From: Paracoccaceae bacterium
Lineage (GTDB): Bacteria; Pseudomonadota; Alphaproteobacteria; Rhodobacterales; Rhodobacteraceae
DNA length: 64,000 bases
Reading direction: 5' to 3'
Assembly: GCA_022448925.1 (NCBI GenBank)
Contig: JAKVCP010000007.1
Coordinates: 1-64,000, forward strand
Positions 1 to 7,706 of the stretch are shown here, piece after piece. Position 1 is the stretch's first letter; every line of letters starts with the position of its first letter. A model generated the notes under the pieces. That model was not told the DNA's origin and did no database searches. It worked only from the letters and a program-made list of their open reading frames with translations. The translations under genes were made by a program, and so were the position numbers.

Positions 1-108
1 GCCACCATGGCCCACGCCGGATGGGATGTGATCACCAGCGGCGCAAAGCTGACAGACATTCTTGTCGAGTTGATCCTGGAAACCCTAGACCGGGCAGAGG
101 TGGCCTGA
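1..108 (+). CDS. waaA: 3' end of a probable 3-deoxy-D-manno-octulosonic acid (Kdo) transferase
   Basis: The first 36 codons of the window are open in frame 1 and end in TGA at 106-108, so this is the C-terminus of a gene that begins outside the window. The 35 visible residues look like the closing helices of a GT-B glycosyltransferase (a segment around AHAGWDV and a terminal LVELILETL helix). WaaA attaches Kdo to lipid IVA and its gene commonly sits directly before lpxK in Rhodobacteraceae; here lpxK starts one base after the stop. The name rests mainly on that context, since too little sequence is visible to prove the family. Confidence 0.5.
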   Translation, partial: ATMAHAGWDVITSGAKLTDILVELILETLDRAEVA

Positions 109-109
109 C

Positions 110-1102
110 GTGCGCGCGCCCGATTTCTGGGACACCCCACCAGAGCGCCCGGGGCTGATCTCGTCGATGATGGCACCCCTCGGTGCGCTTTATGCCCATG
201 CGACGGCGCGACGTGTTGCCAAAAATGGCACGCGCCTGCCCGTCCCGGTGATCTGCGTGGGCAATCTGAATGCAGGCGGTACGGGCAAAACGCCTACTGT
301 GATTGCGCTGGTTCAGATCTTGCAGGCCATGGGGGCTGCACCGCAGGTGGTGTCACGCGGGTACGGAGGCGCACTGGACGGTCCTGAACGCGTCGATCCC
401 AAACGCCATGATGCCGCGCAGACCGGAGATGAGCCCCTGCTGATGTCCGCCTTCTGCCCGGTCTGGGTCGCCAAGGACCGACTTTTGGGTGCCAAAGCCG
501 CCGCCGCAGATGGCGCTGATGTGATCGTATTGGACGACGGGTTCCAGAACCCGGAACCCCATAAGGATCTGTCCTTGATCGTTGTCGATGCGCATCGTGG
601 CTTCGGAAATGGGCGGTGTATCCCTGCCGGTCCATTGCGTGAACCGGTGAAGCCCGGGCTGGCGCGGGCGCAAATGGTTCTGTCCATCGGTCCAAGCGCT
701 GCGCAAAAACGGTTTGCCAAGACCTGGGGGGCAGCCGTGACACTGCCACATCTTCGCGGTGCATTGGCCCCCCTGCCGACAGGCATGGACTGGGCCGACA
801 CGCCGGTCCTGGCCTTTGCGGGTATTGGCTATCCTGAAAAATTCTTTTCCACGCTGCGCGCTCTTGGGGCCACTGTTCTGCGCGCCGAGGCATTGGCGGA
901 CCACCAGCCGCTGACCCCGGCACTGATGACACGACTGGAACAAGAGGCCCGGCTGCTGGGCGCACAACTTGTGACCACCGAAAAAGACGCCGTTCGTTTG
1001 CCCGACAGCTTCCGCCAAAAGGTGCTGACACTGCCCGTGCGCCTGCACCTGGACGACGACACGCCGCTGCGCGCAGCGTTACGGGAGCTTTTGGGAGGCT
1101 GA
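110..1102 (+). CDS. lpxK: Tetraacyldisaccharide 4'-kinase
   Basis: LpxK (330 aa) phosphorylates the 4' position of the lipid A disaccharide at the inner face of the cytoplasmic membrane, the step before Kdo addition. The N-terminal part has a hydrophobic stretch (about residues 16-35) and then the P-loop [11 protein letters not shown] at 51-61, typical of this membrane-bound P-loop kinase. FQNP at about 145 and [10 protein letters not shown] near the C-terminus are further family signatures. The length is normal for the family. The start is GTG at 110, one base after the upstream stop, so translation is probably coupled to waaA. The gene is convergent with the reverse gene ending at 1114. Confidence 0.95.
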   Translation: MRAPDFWDTPPERPGLISSMMAPLGALYAHATARRVAKNGTRLPVPVICVGNLNAGGTGKTPTVIALVQILQAMGAAPQVVSRGYGGALDGPERVDPKRHDAAQTGDEPLLMSAFCPVWVAKDRLLGAKAAAADGADVIVLDDGFQNPEPHKDLSLIVVDAHRGFGNGRCIPAGPLREPVKPGLARAQMVLSIGPSAAQKRFAKTWGAAVTLPHLRGALAPLPTGMDWADTPVLAFAGIGYPEKFFSTLRALGATVLRAEALADHQPLTPALMTRLEQEARLLGAQLVTTEKDAVRLPDSFRQKVLTLPVRLHLDDDTPLRAALRELLGG

Positions 1103-1113
1103 CGGCTATTCGG

Positions 1114-1968
1114 CTATTCGGCGGCAAGCGCCTGATCTGGGGCCGGAATCCCGGCAATATCGGCGATCACGCCACGCAACAGGCGGCGGAACTCTTCAAA
1201 GTGGGCGTTTGGACGAATGGTCTGCTCATCCATGTAGAGCGCCCGGTCAATCTCAATCTGGACTGCATGAACGTGACGCGATGGCCGGCCATAGGTTTGC
1301 GTGACATAGGCCCCGGCAAAGGGTGTGTTGCGCGTGACAACAAGACCAGCGGCGGCAAAGGCCGCCTCAACATGATCGACCACCTCAGGATGCGCCGAGG
1401 TGCCGAACCGATCACCCAACACAATTTCGGGTCGTTGCGACATGTTGGCTTGCCTGACAGCTTCATGTGGCATCGAATGGCAATCGATCAAAACCGCCCG
1501 CCCGAAACTGCTGCGGGTTTCTGTCAACTGGCGCTGCAATTCGGCGTGATAGGGATGCCAATAGCTGTCGATCCGCTGCCGCGCTTCTGCGGCGGAAATC
1601 TTGCCGCGATAGATGGCCCGACCGTTCGAGACAACGCGCGGGATCACCCCCAGCCCTGACGCCACACGTGGATTATGTCCTTGGCGACGCACACCATCGA
1701 TCAGCGCGGGGTCCAACTCTTCGGGGCCACGATTCAGGTCCAGAAATGCGCGCGGCGCGCCCGCCAAAAGCAGCGGAGCTCCAAATTCCGTAGCGCAATC
1801 AAATAGTTGGTCAACAAAGGCATCTTCGGAACTGCGCACACTGTGATCTGTAAGAAGCGTGCGATCCAGAAATGACATTGGGTAGTCTCTGGACGAATGC
1901 GGAGACGCAAAAACCGCACAGGATGTGCGGTGATCTGGCAACTTCAGCTCAAAGGCAGATTTTGGCAT
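1114..1968 (-). CDS. N-formylglutamate amidohydrolase family protein
   Basis: The 284-residue protein belongs to the N-formylglutamate amidohydrolase (HutG-like) family, zinc-type enzymes that hydrolyse N-formyl-L-glutamate to formate and glutamate, the last step of one histidine degradation route. Visible signatures are SPHSSRDYP near residue 23, the DLNR segment near 76, the VLIDCHSMPH motif near 160 with likely metal and catalytic residues, and FAGAYVTQTYGRP near 220. A strong ribosome site (GGAGGA) lies 5 bases before the ATG at 1968 and supports this start. No other hut gene is nearby, so the substrate may be another N-formyl or N-acyl amino acid. Confidence 0.85.
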   Translation of the reverse strand: MPKSAFELKLPDHRTSCAVFASPHSSRDYPMSFLDRTLLTDHSVRSSEDAFVDQLFDCATEFGAPLLLAGAPRAFLDLNRGPEELDPALIDGVRRQGHNPRVASGLGVIPRVVSNGRAIYRGKISAAEARQRIDSYWHPYHAELQRQLTETRSSFGRAVLIDCHSMPHEAVRQANMSQRPEIVLGDRFGTSAHPEVVDHVEAAFAAAGLVVTRNTPFAGAYVTQTYGRPSRHVHAVQIEIDRALYMDEQTIRPNAHFEEFRRLLRGVIADIAGIPAPDQALAAE

Positions 1969-2022
1969 TTGTCCTCCGGTTCATGGTTTAAATAGACATA
2001 AAACTTCGTTTGTCGAAAGCCC

Positions 2023-2051
2023 TTGATCCCGCAAACGACTCTGTTTATAGA
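2023..2051 (+). promoter_or_regulatory. Sigma-70-like promoter ahead of the tRNA-Val gene
   Basis: TTGATC at 2023-2028 and TATAGA at 2046-2051 are separated by 17 bases, which fits a housekeeping promoter reading rightward. Transcription would begin near 2058, about 60 bases before the tRNA and just before the hairpin at 2061. This is read from the sequence only. Confidence 0.5.
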
Positions 2052-2060
2052 CCCGCTACC

Positions 2061-2088
2061 GGCGCGGATTTCCGCGCCCCGTTTTTTT
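2061..2088 (+). terminator. Rho-independent-terminator-like hairpin between the promoter and tRNA-Val
   Basis: A perfect 8-bp GC-rich stem (GGCGCGGA with TCCGCGCC, loop TT) spans 2061-2078 and is followed by seven T residues at 2082-2088. By sequence it is a rightward intrinsic terminator. There is no rightward gene between 1103 and 2061 for it to end, and it lies in the predicted leader of the tRNA, so it may terminate a small RNA or act as an attenuator. Confidence 0.6.
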
Positions 2089-2116
2089 AATGGGGCTGGA
2101 TTTGCAAGCTGGTCAT

Positions 2117-2191
2117 GGGCGGTTAGCTCAGCGGTAGAGCACTTCGTTGACATCGAAGGGGTCACAAGTTCGATCCTTGTACCGCCCACCA
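2117..2191 (+). tRNA. tRNA-Val (anticodon GAC)
   Basis: The 75-base sequence folds as a tRNA: acceptor arms GGGCGGT and ACCGCCC, a D arm GCTC/GAGC, an anticodon stem CTTCG/CGAAG around the seven-base loop TTGACAT, a T arm ACAAG/CTTGT with TTCGATC, discriminator A and an encoded CCA end. The loop centre reads GAC, which decodes GUC and GUU valine codons. Confidence 0.97.
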
Positions 2192-2268
2192 TGAATTCAT
2201 TGCCTTACCCTGTGTGAGGTGCCCGCAACCCCAAGGCGCTCGCGCGCCGCGATACGAGGAGAGATCTG

Positions 2269-2394
2269 ATGAAGGTCAAAAACTCGCTGCGTTCGCTCAA
2301 GAACCGCCACCGCGATTGCCGCGTCGTGCGCCGCAAGGGCCGTGTTTACGTGATCAACAAGACCCAACGCCGCTTCAAGGCACGTCAGGGCTGA
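2269..2394 (+). CDS. rpmJ: 50S ribosomal protein L36 (bL36)
   Basis: This 41-residue, strongly basic protein (starts [11 protein letters not shown], ends KARQG) matches the alphaproteobacterial form of bL36, which packs against 23S rRNA in the large subunit. Like other 41-residue versions it is of the C-minus type: it lacks the four-cysteine zinc site of the 37-38-residue form. A good ribosome site, GAGGAGAG at 2256-2263, precedes the ATG. It stands alone between the tRNA and its own terminator. Confidence 0.95.
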   Translation: MKVKNSLRSLKNRHRDCRVVRRKGRVYVINKTQRRFKARQG

Positions 2395-2414
2395 TCGCCG
2401 CAACATCAAGATAG

Positions 2415-2448
2415 AAGGCCGTCAGACAGGTTCTGGCGGTCTTTTTTT
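2415..2448 (+). terminator. Rho-independent terminator of rpmJ
   Basis: A 12-bp stem with two G-T pairs (2415-2426 with 2432-2443, five-base loop) runs into a T-tract ending at 2448, 21 bases after the rpmJ stop codon. Confidence 0.85.
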
Positions 2449-2532
2449 GTGGCCGATGGCGGCGCTTTGGATGCTCAAAGCTGATCACAGACATCGGTTT
2501 CCTGTGCCCTTCGACACAGGCGATCAGCCCCG

Positions 2533-3210
2533 CTATTCGTCGTCGTCCAGTGTCACCGCATCCATATTGGTTTCATGGACTTCGATAGCCTCGTTGATGT
2601 CCTCATAAAATGTCAATTTTCCATTTTCGAGCACAGCCCCCATGTCACAGTTGCGGCGCAGCATGGCCGTGCCATGCGACACCAGAATCGATCCGCTGTC
2701 CTGCATGCGCTCTTTGAAGACTGCCTCGCTTTTCTTGCGAAAAGCCGCGTCCCCGACAGAGGTGACCTCGTCCACCAGATATGTGTCAAACCTGATCCCC
2801 ATCGACAGCCCGAATGCCAGACGCGAACGCATCCCCGACGAGTAAGTGCGTGTTGGCAGATCAAAGTGCTTTCCAAGCTCGGCGAAGTCCTCGACGAACT
2901 CGACCAGTTCATCCGTGTCCACACCGTACACGCGACCGATGAATCGAATATTCTGAAGGCCGGTCAATTCGGGATGAAAGCTGCCGGCAAATCCGACGGG
3001 CCAACTCATGGAGCCGGTGTTGCGAATCGTACCAGAGGTCGGGTCAAGCGTGCCGGCGATCATCCGCAACAGGCTGGATTTGCCAGCCCCATTGCGCCCC
3101 AGCAAGCCAACAGCACGCTTGGCTGGGAACACCACCGAGATATCGTCGGCGATGACCTTGCTCTGGCCATTGGTGAAAAAGACCTTGGTCAGGTTTTCAA
3201 GCTGAATCAT
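2533..3210 (-). CDS. kpsT: Capsular polysaccharide ABC exporter, ATP-binding subunit (KpsT/BexA/CtrD family)
   Basis: This 225-residue ATPase powers export of a finished polysaccharide across the inner membrane with KpsM. Walker A is GRNGAGKS at 38-45, the signature YSSGMRSR is at 123-130, Walker B is YLVDEV with catalytic Glu148, and the switch histidine is His179. The short form without a C-terminal carbohydrate-binding domain is typical of KpsT/CtrD exporters rather than of Wzt. I place the start at ATG 3210 (MIQLENL), two bases after the kpsE stop; the open frame continues upstream but only into kpsE. It is coupled to kpsE while its permease is transcribed divergently. The C-terminus ends in an acidic run. 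Confidence 0.9.
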   Translation of the reverse strand: MIQLENLTKVFFTNGQSKVIADDISVVFPAKRAVGLLGRNGAGKSSLLRMIAGTLDPTSGTIRNTGSMSWPVGFAGSFHPELTGLQNIRFIGRVYGVDTDELVEFVEDFAELGKHFDLPTRTYSSGMRSRLAFGLSMGIRFDTYLVDEVTSVGDAAFRKKSEAVFKERMQDSGSILVSHGTAMLRRNCDMGAVLENGKLTFYEDINEAIEVHETNMDAVTLDDDE

Positions 3211-3212
3211 GC

Positions 3213-5006
3213 TCAGCGACGGTCCCGAATGCTGTAATAGACCAACACCAGGATGGCCCAGACAAGAAAGCAAAACAAAGCCAGCAGCGCGGTCAGAACC
3301 TCTTTTTGGGGGTACAGAGGCGTCTGCGCCTTGGTGGGTTGCACATAGGCCGCAAGATAGCGGCTTTGTCGCTGCGCCTCTGACAGCGCTCCGTCATAGG
3401 CTGTCAAGGCGGCGATATAGGACTGTTCGGCGAACTCGCGGTCTACGGCGAGGCGTTCATATTCGGAAAACAGCGTCGCATAATCACGGCCTTCGCTGTC
3501 CGAACCCGAGACGCCAATCTTATCGCGCTCTTCTTCTATGCGGGCGCCAATGACATCGATGCGCCGCTGTGCCTGCGTGATCCTGGGATCGCTTTCGCGC
3601 GTGGTTTCGCGCAACAGGTCCATCGCGATCAAGGCCTCAGCCAGTTGCCCCTGCAGATTGGCAAGCAGCGTCATTTGGCCCTGCAAGTCGGTTGTCGGGT
3701 CCACGATTTGCGTGCGCGACCGGAACTGGGTTATGGCAAGGCGCGCGTCCTTGAGCCGTTCTACAGATTTGCCCAACTCGTCTTGTGCATACCGCGTGGC
3801 ATCCTGCCGCGCGATGGCCGAAATGTCGTTGATCATCCGGCTGCTTTCTTCAAAGACTTTCTGCGCCACATCCTGAGCATCTTGTGGGTCAAATGCCAGA
3901 ACACGCAGTTCAATCAAACCGGTGCCACCATCATATGAAATCCGGACCATCCGGCGCCAGTAGCGCATAAGGTCCTCGATCGAGACATCAGCATCCAATG
4001 CAAAAACCGGATCAAACCTCGGCTTGGACCACAGCGTCCGCAGATCCAGTTTTTCATCCACCGCCTCGACCATTTCCTGACTTTGGATGAATTGGTACAA
4101 AATGTCGGTGTCCGACGTGCTAGAGCCAGACAAGTTGGTGATCCCGCCCAAAAGTTCCACGGGTGTGCTGCTTTCCTCTTTGCGGACGGAAAACCCGACG
4201 GTCGAGTGATACTGGTCAACTGCGATGGCATAGAGGTAGAACCCACCGACGCAGACCGGCGCGACCACCATAACAAGAAGCGACACAAGCAGAATCATGT
4301 GGCGTGTCCGTGCGCGTACTGGACCCGCCTGCGGCTTGATCTGCACAACGGCTGGCTGCGCCGCTGGGCGGGCTGCGGCGCCTGATGTTTTTTGGGCGGC
4401 CTTGGCCTGTGGTGCCCGATCGGCAGTTGGCCGCTGAGCAGTGTCCTTGGCAGTCGTCACGGGCTGTGTCTCGCTTTTGTCCTGGACCGCCACATTGCGC
4501 GGCCCATGCTGTGTTTCGTTCGTGCGCAGTGTGGCATTGTCTGACGGGGTGTCCGTCCTGTCGTGCCTGCCTGCCGGTGTCGCGATGTCCGAAGACCTTT
4601 TGGCACCACTGGCCTGTGCGGCTGGGCGCTGCGCGGCGTCCCGTGAAATGAACGTCAATCGGGGTTCAGCGGATGTTGCATCCTTGACACCCGCTTGCGC
4701 TCTCAGCGACTTGTAAGACACCTTGGGCTTGTTTCGCCCGGCCCCTGCAGCGCGCTTTTCCCGGTTTGCTGCGCCGTCAGAGCCGCTTTGCATCTTGTCT
4801 TGCTGCTGTCGGCGCTGTTGCCTTTCAAACCGTTGTTCGGCCCGGCGTGCGGCTTCGGCCGGATCAAGCTTTTTGGTCGATTGCGCCTTTCCGGCCGTCT
4901 CACCCTGGGTTTGGGTCGCCTGCTTGCGCTCAGGGTGTTCGACCGCGCGCTTGGCTGGGGATACAGCTTGATTTCGCGGCTTCTCTGCCGAGCTGTCGTC
5001 CTGCAT
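3213..5006 (-). CDS. kpsE: Capsule export inner-membrane protein, KpsE/Wzz-like, with a long disordered N-terminus
   Basis: KpsE-type proteins are anchored in the inner membrane, project into the periplasm and link the ABC exporter to the outer-membrane step. Here a first membrane segment lies at about 236-260, a periplasmic coiled-coil-rich domain follows, and a second membrane segment lies at about 569-592 before a short basic tail, which is the family topology. Unusually, about 230 residues precede the first membrane helix. They are rich in Ala, Gln, Lys, Arg, Thr and Pro, have no hydrophobic segment, and are predicted by eye to be disordered and cytoplasmic. Family members usually begin near the first helix. 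The gene precedes kpsT by two bases. Confidence 0.85.
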   Translation of the reverse strand: MQDDSSAEKPRNQAVSPAKRAVEHPERKQATQTQGETAGKAQSTKKLDPAEAARRAEQRFERQQRRQQQDKMQSGSDGAANREKRAAGAGRNKPKVSYKSLRAQAGVKDATSAEPRLTFISRDAAQRPAAQASGAKRSSDIATPAGRHDRTDTPSDNATLRTNETQHGPRNVAVQDKSETQPVTTAKDTAQRPTADRAPQAKAAQKTSGAAARPAAQPAVVQIKPQAGPVRARTRHMILLVSLLVMVVAPVCVGGFYLYAIAVDQYHSTVGFSVRKEESSTPVELLGGITNLSGSSTSDTDILYQFIQSQEMVEAVDEKLDLRTLWSKPRFDPVFALDADVSIEDLMRYWRRMVRISYDGGTGLIELRVLAFDPQDAQDVAQKVFEESSRMINDISAIARQDATRYAQDELGKSVERLKDARLAITQFRSRTQIVDPTTDLQGQMTLLANLQGQLAEALIAMDLLRETTRESDPRITQAQRRIDVIGARIEEERDKIGVSGSDSEGRDYATLFSEYERLAVDREFAEQSYIAALTAYDGALSEAQRQSRYLAAYVQPTKAQTPLYPQKEVLTALLALFCFLVWAILVLVYYSIRDRR

Positions 5007-5029
5007 TCGGAACGCCTTTTGCCAATGTC

Positions 5030-5058
5030 TTGATCAATTTCCCAACTTCCTACATAGA
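5030..5058 (+). promoter_or_regulatory. Candidate promoter of kpsM in the kpsE-kpsM divergent region
   Basis: TTGATC at 5030-5035 and CATAGA at 5053-5058, with a 17-base spacer, match a sigma-70-type promoter reading toward kpsM, which starts at 5098. The 91-base gap between the two divergent start codons must also carry the kpsE promoter, so expression of the two exporter halves is probably co-controlled here. Confidence 0.45.
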
Positions 5059-5097
5059 ATTGGGCCGTAAATCCAGAGACGGAAGGGTCATAGGCCC

Positions 5098-5895
5098 ATG
5101 GCGCGCGGACAATCGACGGCTTCCAGAGCAAAACGGTACAAATCATTCCGTTCCATTTCGGCCCTGTTGCTGCGAGAGATGTCGACATCTTACGGCAAGT
5201 CTCCGGGCGGATATGTCTGGGCCATAGCCGAACCCGTGGCGGCAATCGCGGTTCTTTCGATGGCATTTCTGCTGGTTTTCAAGACACCGCGGTTGGGCAC
5301 GAACTTTCCTCTATATTTCGCAACCGGATACCTGCCGTTCATGCTCGGGGCGGATATTGCAAGCAAAGTCGGCTCTTCGATCCGATTTTCGCGCACCCTG
5401 TTGGCCTATCCGATGGTCCGCTTCACGGATGCAATCGCGGCACGCATTCTGTTGACGCTGATCACCAGCCTGCTGGTGGGCATTATCGTGCTGACCGGAA
5501 TTCACATCATCTTTGATCTGACCAGCATTGTCGATCCTGTGTCGGCGGCCAAATCCATCGCTATGGCCATCACACTTGGAACCGGTCTGGGCACACTGAA
5601 CTGCTATCTGTTCTTCTCGCTTCCCATATGGGAGCGCGGATGGGCCATTGTGACACGGCCCCTTGTTCTGGCGTCGGGGGTCGTCTTCCTGTATGACACA
5701 ATGCCGGTATTTGCCAAAGATATCCTGTGGTATAATCCCTACACACATTTGGTCGGGATGATGCGCCGCGGTTTCTATCCCACCTACGAAGCCGCCTACA
5801 TTTCCCAGGCCTATGTCTACAGTTTTGCTCTGATCTGCCTTGCTCTGGGGCTGATGCTTCTCTACCGCCATGAAAAGGCAATGATCCACAACTGA
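5098..5895 (+). CDS. kpsM: Capsular polysaccharide ABC exporter, permease subunit (ABC-2 type)
   Basis: KpsM (265 aa) forms the membrane channel driven by KpsT. The sequence begins with a basic cytoplasmic tail and an LLLREMSTSYGKSPGGYVW segment, which is the conserved amphipathic entry region of ABC-2 exporters. About six hydrophobic helices follow, with the family motif YNPYTHLVGMMRRGFY near residue 215. Length and topology are normal. It is transcribed away from kpsE-kpsT rather than with them. Start ATG 5098 has GGAAGG about 11 bases upstream. Its nearest downstream neighbours are the dTDP-rhamnose genes, 167 bases away. Confidence 0.92.
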   Translation: MARGQSTASRAKRYKSFRSISALLLREMSTSYGKSPGGYVWAIAEPVAAIAVLSMAFLLVFKTPRLGTNFPLYFATGYLPFMLGADIASKVGSSIRFSRTLLAYPMVRFTDAIAARILLTLITSLLVGIIVLTGIHIIFDLTSIVDPVSAAKSIAMAITLGTGLGTLNCYLFFSLPIWERGWAIVTRPLVLASGVVFLYDTMPVFAKDILWYNPYTHLVGMMRRGFYPTYEAAYISQAYVYSFALICLALGLMLLYRHEKAMIHN

Positions 5896-5957
5896 TCCGC
5901 CGGCAAACGGATCCAGCCCGGCACGTCATGGCCCTGTCTGCCTGTTTCTTGACAGGA

Positions 5958-5998
5958 AAATGGCAGTCTGGCACCGGTCTTTCGCGCCACTGCCATTT
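5958..5998. repeat. Inverted repeat between kpsM and rfbC
   Basis: AAATGGCAGT at 5958-5967 is exactly complementary to ACTGCCATTT at 5989-5998, and inner GGC/GCC bases can extend the stem. A second small hairpin (CCTGT/ACAGG, 5941-5956) lies just upstream. No long T-tract follows, so it could be a weak terminator of kpsM or an RNA-stabilising element. Confidence 0.45.
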
Positions 5999-6062
5999 CG
6001 GCGTGACTCCACGAAGGGCTTTTGTTAAGGCCGGGTCAATTGAGATTGTATAACTGGGGTGA

Positions 6063-6635
6063 GTGAAGACCTTGGAGATTGAAGCAACCAAGATTGACGC
6101 CGTTAAAATATTGACACCAAAGCGTTTTGGCGACGAACGCGGGTTTTTTTCCGAAAGCTGGAACCGCAAGGTCCTGGAACAGGCCGGTTTGGTCTTTGAC
6201 TGGTGCCAGGACAACCATTCACTGTCTGCCAAGGTCGGAACTGTGCGGGGATTGCACTTTCAGTCGCCCCCGCACGCTCAGGACAAGCTGGTGCGTTGCG
6301 GCAAAGGCCGACTGTTCGATGTTGCGGTTGACATCCGCAAGGGATCGCCCACATACGGTCAGTGGGTCGGTGAAGAGCTGTCGTTTGAAAATGGCAAGCA
6401 ACTCTTGATCCCGGCAGGGTTTTTACACGGCTTTGTGACGCGTGAACCCGACACTGAAATCATCTACAAATGCTCTGATTACTATGCCCCGGACTGTGAC
6501 GGAGCGATCCGTTACGACTGCCCGGGCATTGCCATTGACTGGATGTTGGATGGCCTTGAACCCGTTCTGTCAGAAAAAGATGCCGCAGCGCCATCTATCA
6601 AGGATTTTGACAGCCCATTTGTCTACGAGGGATAA
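6063..6635 (+). CDS. rfbC: dTDP-4-dehydrorhamnose 3,5-epimerase
   Basis: RfbC/RmlC (190 aa) epimerises C3 and C5 of dTDP-4-dehydro-6-deoxyglucose, the third step of dTDP-L-rhamnose synthesis. The cupin-type protein shows FGDERGFF at 22-29, VRGLHFQ at 61-67 with catalytic His65, and conserved tyrosines at 135-141 including the active-site tyrosine region. Length is normal. The start is GTG 6063 or, less likely, TTG 6072; no proper ribosome site is visible. A TATAAC box at 6049-6054 would start transcription only a few bases before the codon, so the message may be nearly leaderless. It opens the operon rfbC-rfbB-sulfotransferase-rfbD-rfbA. Confidence 0.95.
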   Translation: MKTLEIEATKIDAVKILTPKRFGDERGFFSESWNRKVLEQAGLVFDWCQDNHSLSAKVGTVRGLHFQSPPHAQDKLVRCGKGRLFDVAVDIRKGSPTYGQWVGEELSFENGKQLLIPAGFLHGFVTREPDTEIIYKCSDYYAPDCDGAIRYDCPGIAIDWMLDGLEPVLSEKDAAAPSIKDFDSPFVYEG

Positions 6636-6641
6636 GATAGA

Positions 6642-7706
6642 ATGAAACTGCTTGTCACCGGCGGGGCCGGGTTCATTGGATCAGCCGTGGTACGGCTTGC
6701 CGTGCAGCGAGGCCATCACGTGGTCAACGTTGATGCATTGACCTATGCTGCCTGTCTTGAAAATGTGGCTCCGGTCGCTGACAATCCGCTTTATGCCTTT
6801 GAACAGGCGGATATTCGCGATCGCAGTGCGCTGGACGCAGTGTTCGACAAACACAGACCCGACGCGGTCATGCACCTGGCAGCCGAAAGCCATGTGGACC
6901 GGTCGATTGATGGTCCGGGCGATTTTATCGAGACCAACATAACCGGCACTTTCAATGCACTTGAAGCGGCTCGAAAATACTGGAGCGAAACCGGCAAACC
7001 GGCCAATTTCCGCTTTCACCATATCTCAACCGATGAGGTCTTTGGCTCTTTACCCGCCGATCCGTCGGTGCAGTTCACCGAAGAAACCCCGTACGATCCC
7101 AGATCGCCCTATTCGGCGTCCAAGGCGGCCTCGGACCACCTTGTGAATGCTTGGCATGAAACCTATGGGCTGCCTGTCGTCCTGACCAATTGCTCGAACA
7201 ACTACGGCCCCTATCACTTTCCCGAAAAGCTGATCCCTGTGGTGATCCTGAACGCACTGGCTGGCAAGCCGCTGCCGATCTATGGCGACGGGTCAAATAT
7301 TCGCGATTGGCTGTACGTCGAAGATCACGCAGACGCGTTGCTTTTGGTTGTTGAAAAGGGCGTCATTGGCCGCAGCTACAACATCGGTGGCGAGAATGAG
7401 CGCACCAACCTGGAGCTGGTGCAGACGATCTGTGGCATCCTGGATGAAAAGCGCCCGCTGAATGATGGCACATATGCCGACCAGATCACCTTTGTGACAG
7501 ACCGTCCTGGCCATGACGCGCGCTATGCCATCGCCCCTGGCCGGATCCAGAAAGAACTGGGTTGGCGCCCCAGCGTGACCGTCGAAGAGGGTCTGGAAAA
7601 GACCGTGCAATGGTATCTGGACAACTCTGACTGGTGGCGCCCTCTACAGGCGCGCGCAGGTGTTGGCCAGCGCCTGGGTACAAAAGGCACCCGCGAAAAT
7701 GCGTGA
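6642..7706 (+). CDS. rfbB: dTDP-glucose 4,6-dehydratase
   Basis: RfbB/RmlB (354 aa) converts dTDP-glucose to dTDP-4-dehydro-6-deoxyglucose with bound NAD. It is an extended short-chain dehydrogenase: the Rossmann motif GGAGFIG is at 7-13, the dehydratase triad Thr-Asp-Glu is at 130-132, and the Tyr-xxx-Lys pair is Tyr157 and Lys161. It begins six bases after rfbC and overlaps the next gene by eight bases. The order rfbC-rfbB differs from the common rfbBDAC arrangement. The C-terminal 20 residues (rich in Gly, Arg and Thr) are variable in the family. Confidence 0.97.
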   Translation: MKLLVTGGAGFIGSAVVRLAVQRGHHVVNVDALTYAACLENVAPVADNPLYAFEQADIRDRSALDAVFDKHRPDAVMHLAAESHVDRSIDGPGDFIETNITGTFNALEAARKYWSETGKPANFRFHHISTDEVFGSLPADPSVQFTEETPYDPRSPYSASKAASDHLVNAWHETYGLPVVLTNCSNNYGPYHFPEKLIPVVILNALAGKPLPIYGDGSNIRDWLYVEDHADALLLVVEKGVIGRSYNIGGENERTNLELVQTICGILDEKRPLNDGTYADQITFVTDRPGHDARYAIAPGRIQKELGWRPSVTVEEGLEKTVQWYLDNSDWWRPLQARAGVGQRLGTKGTRENA

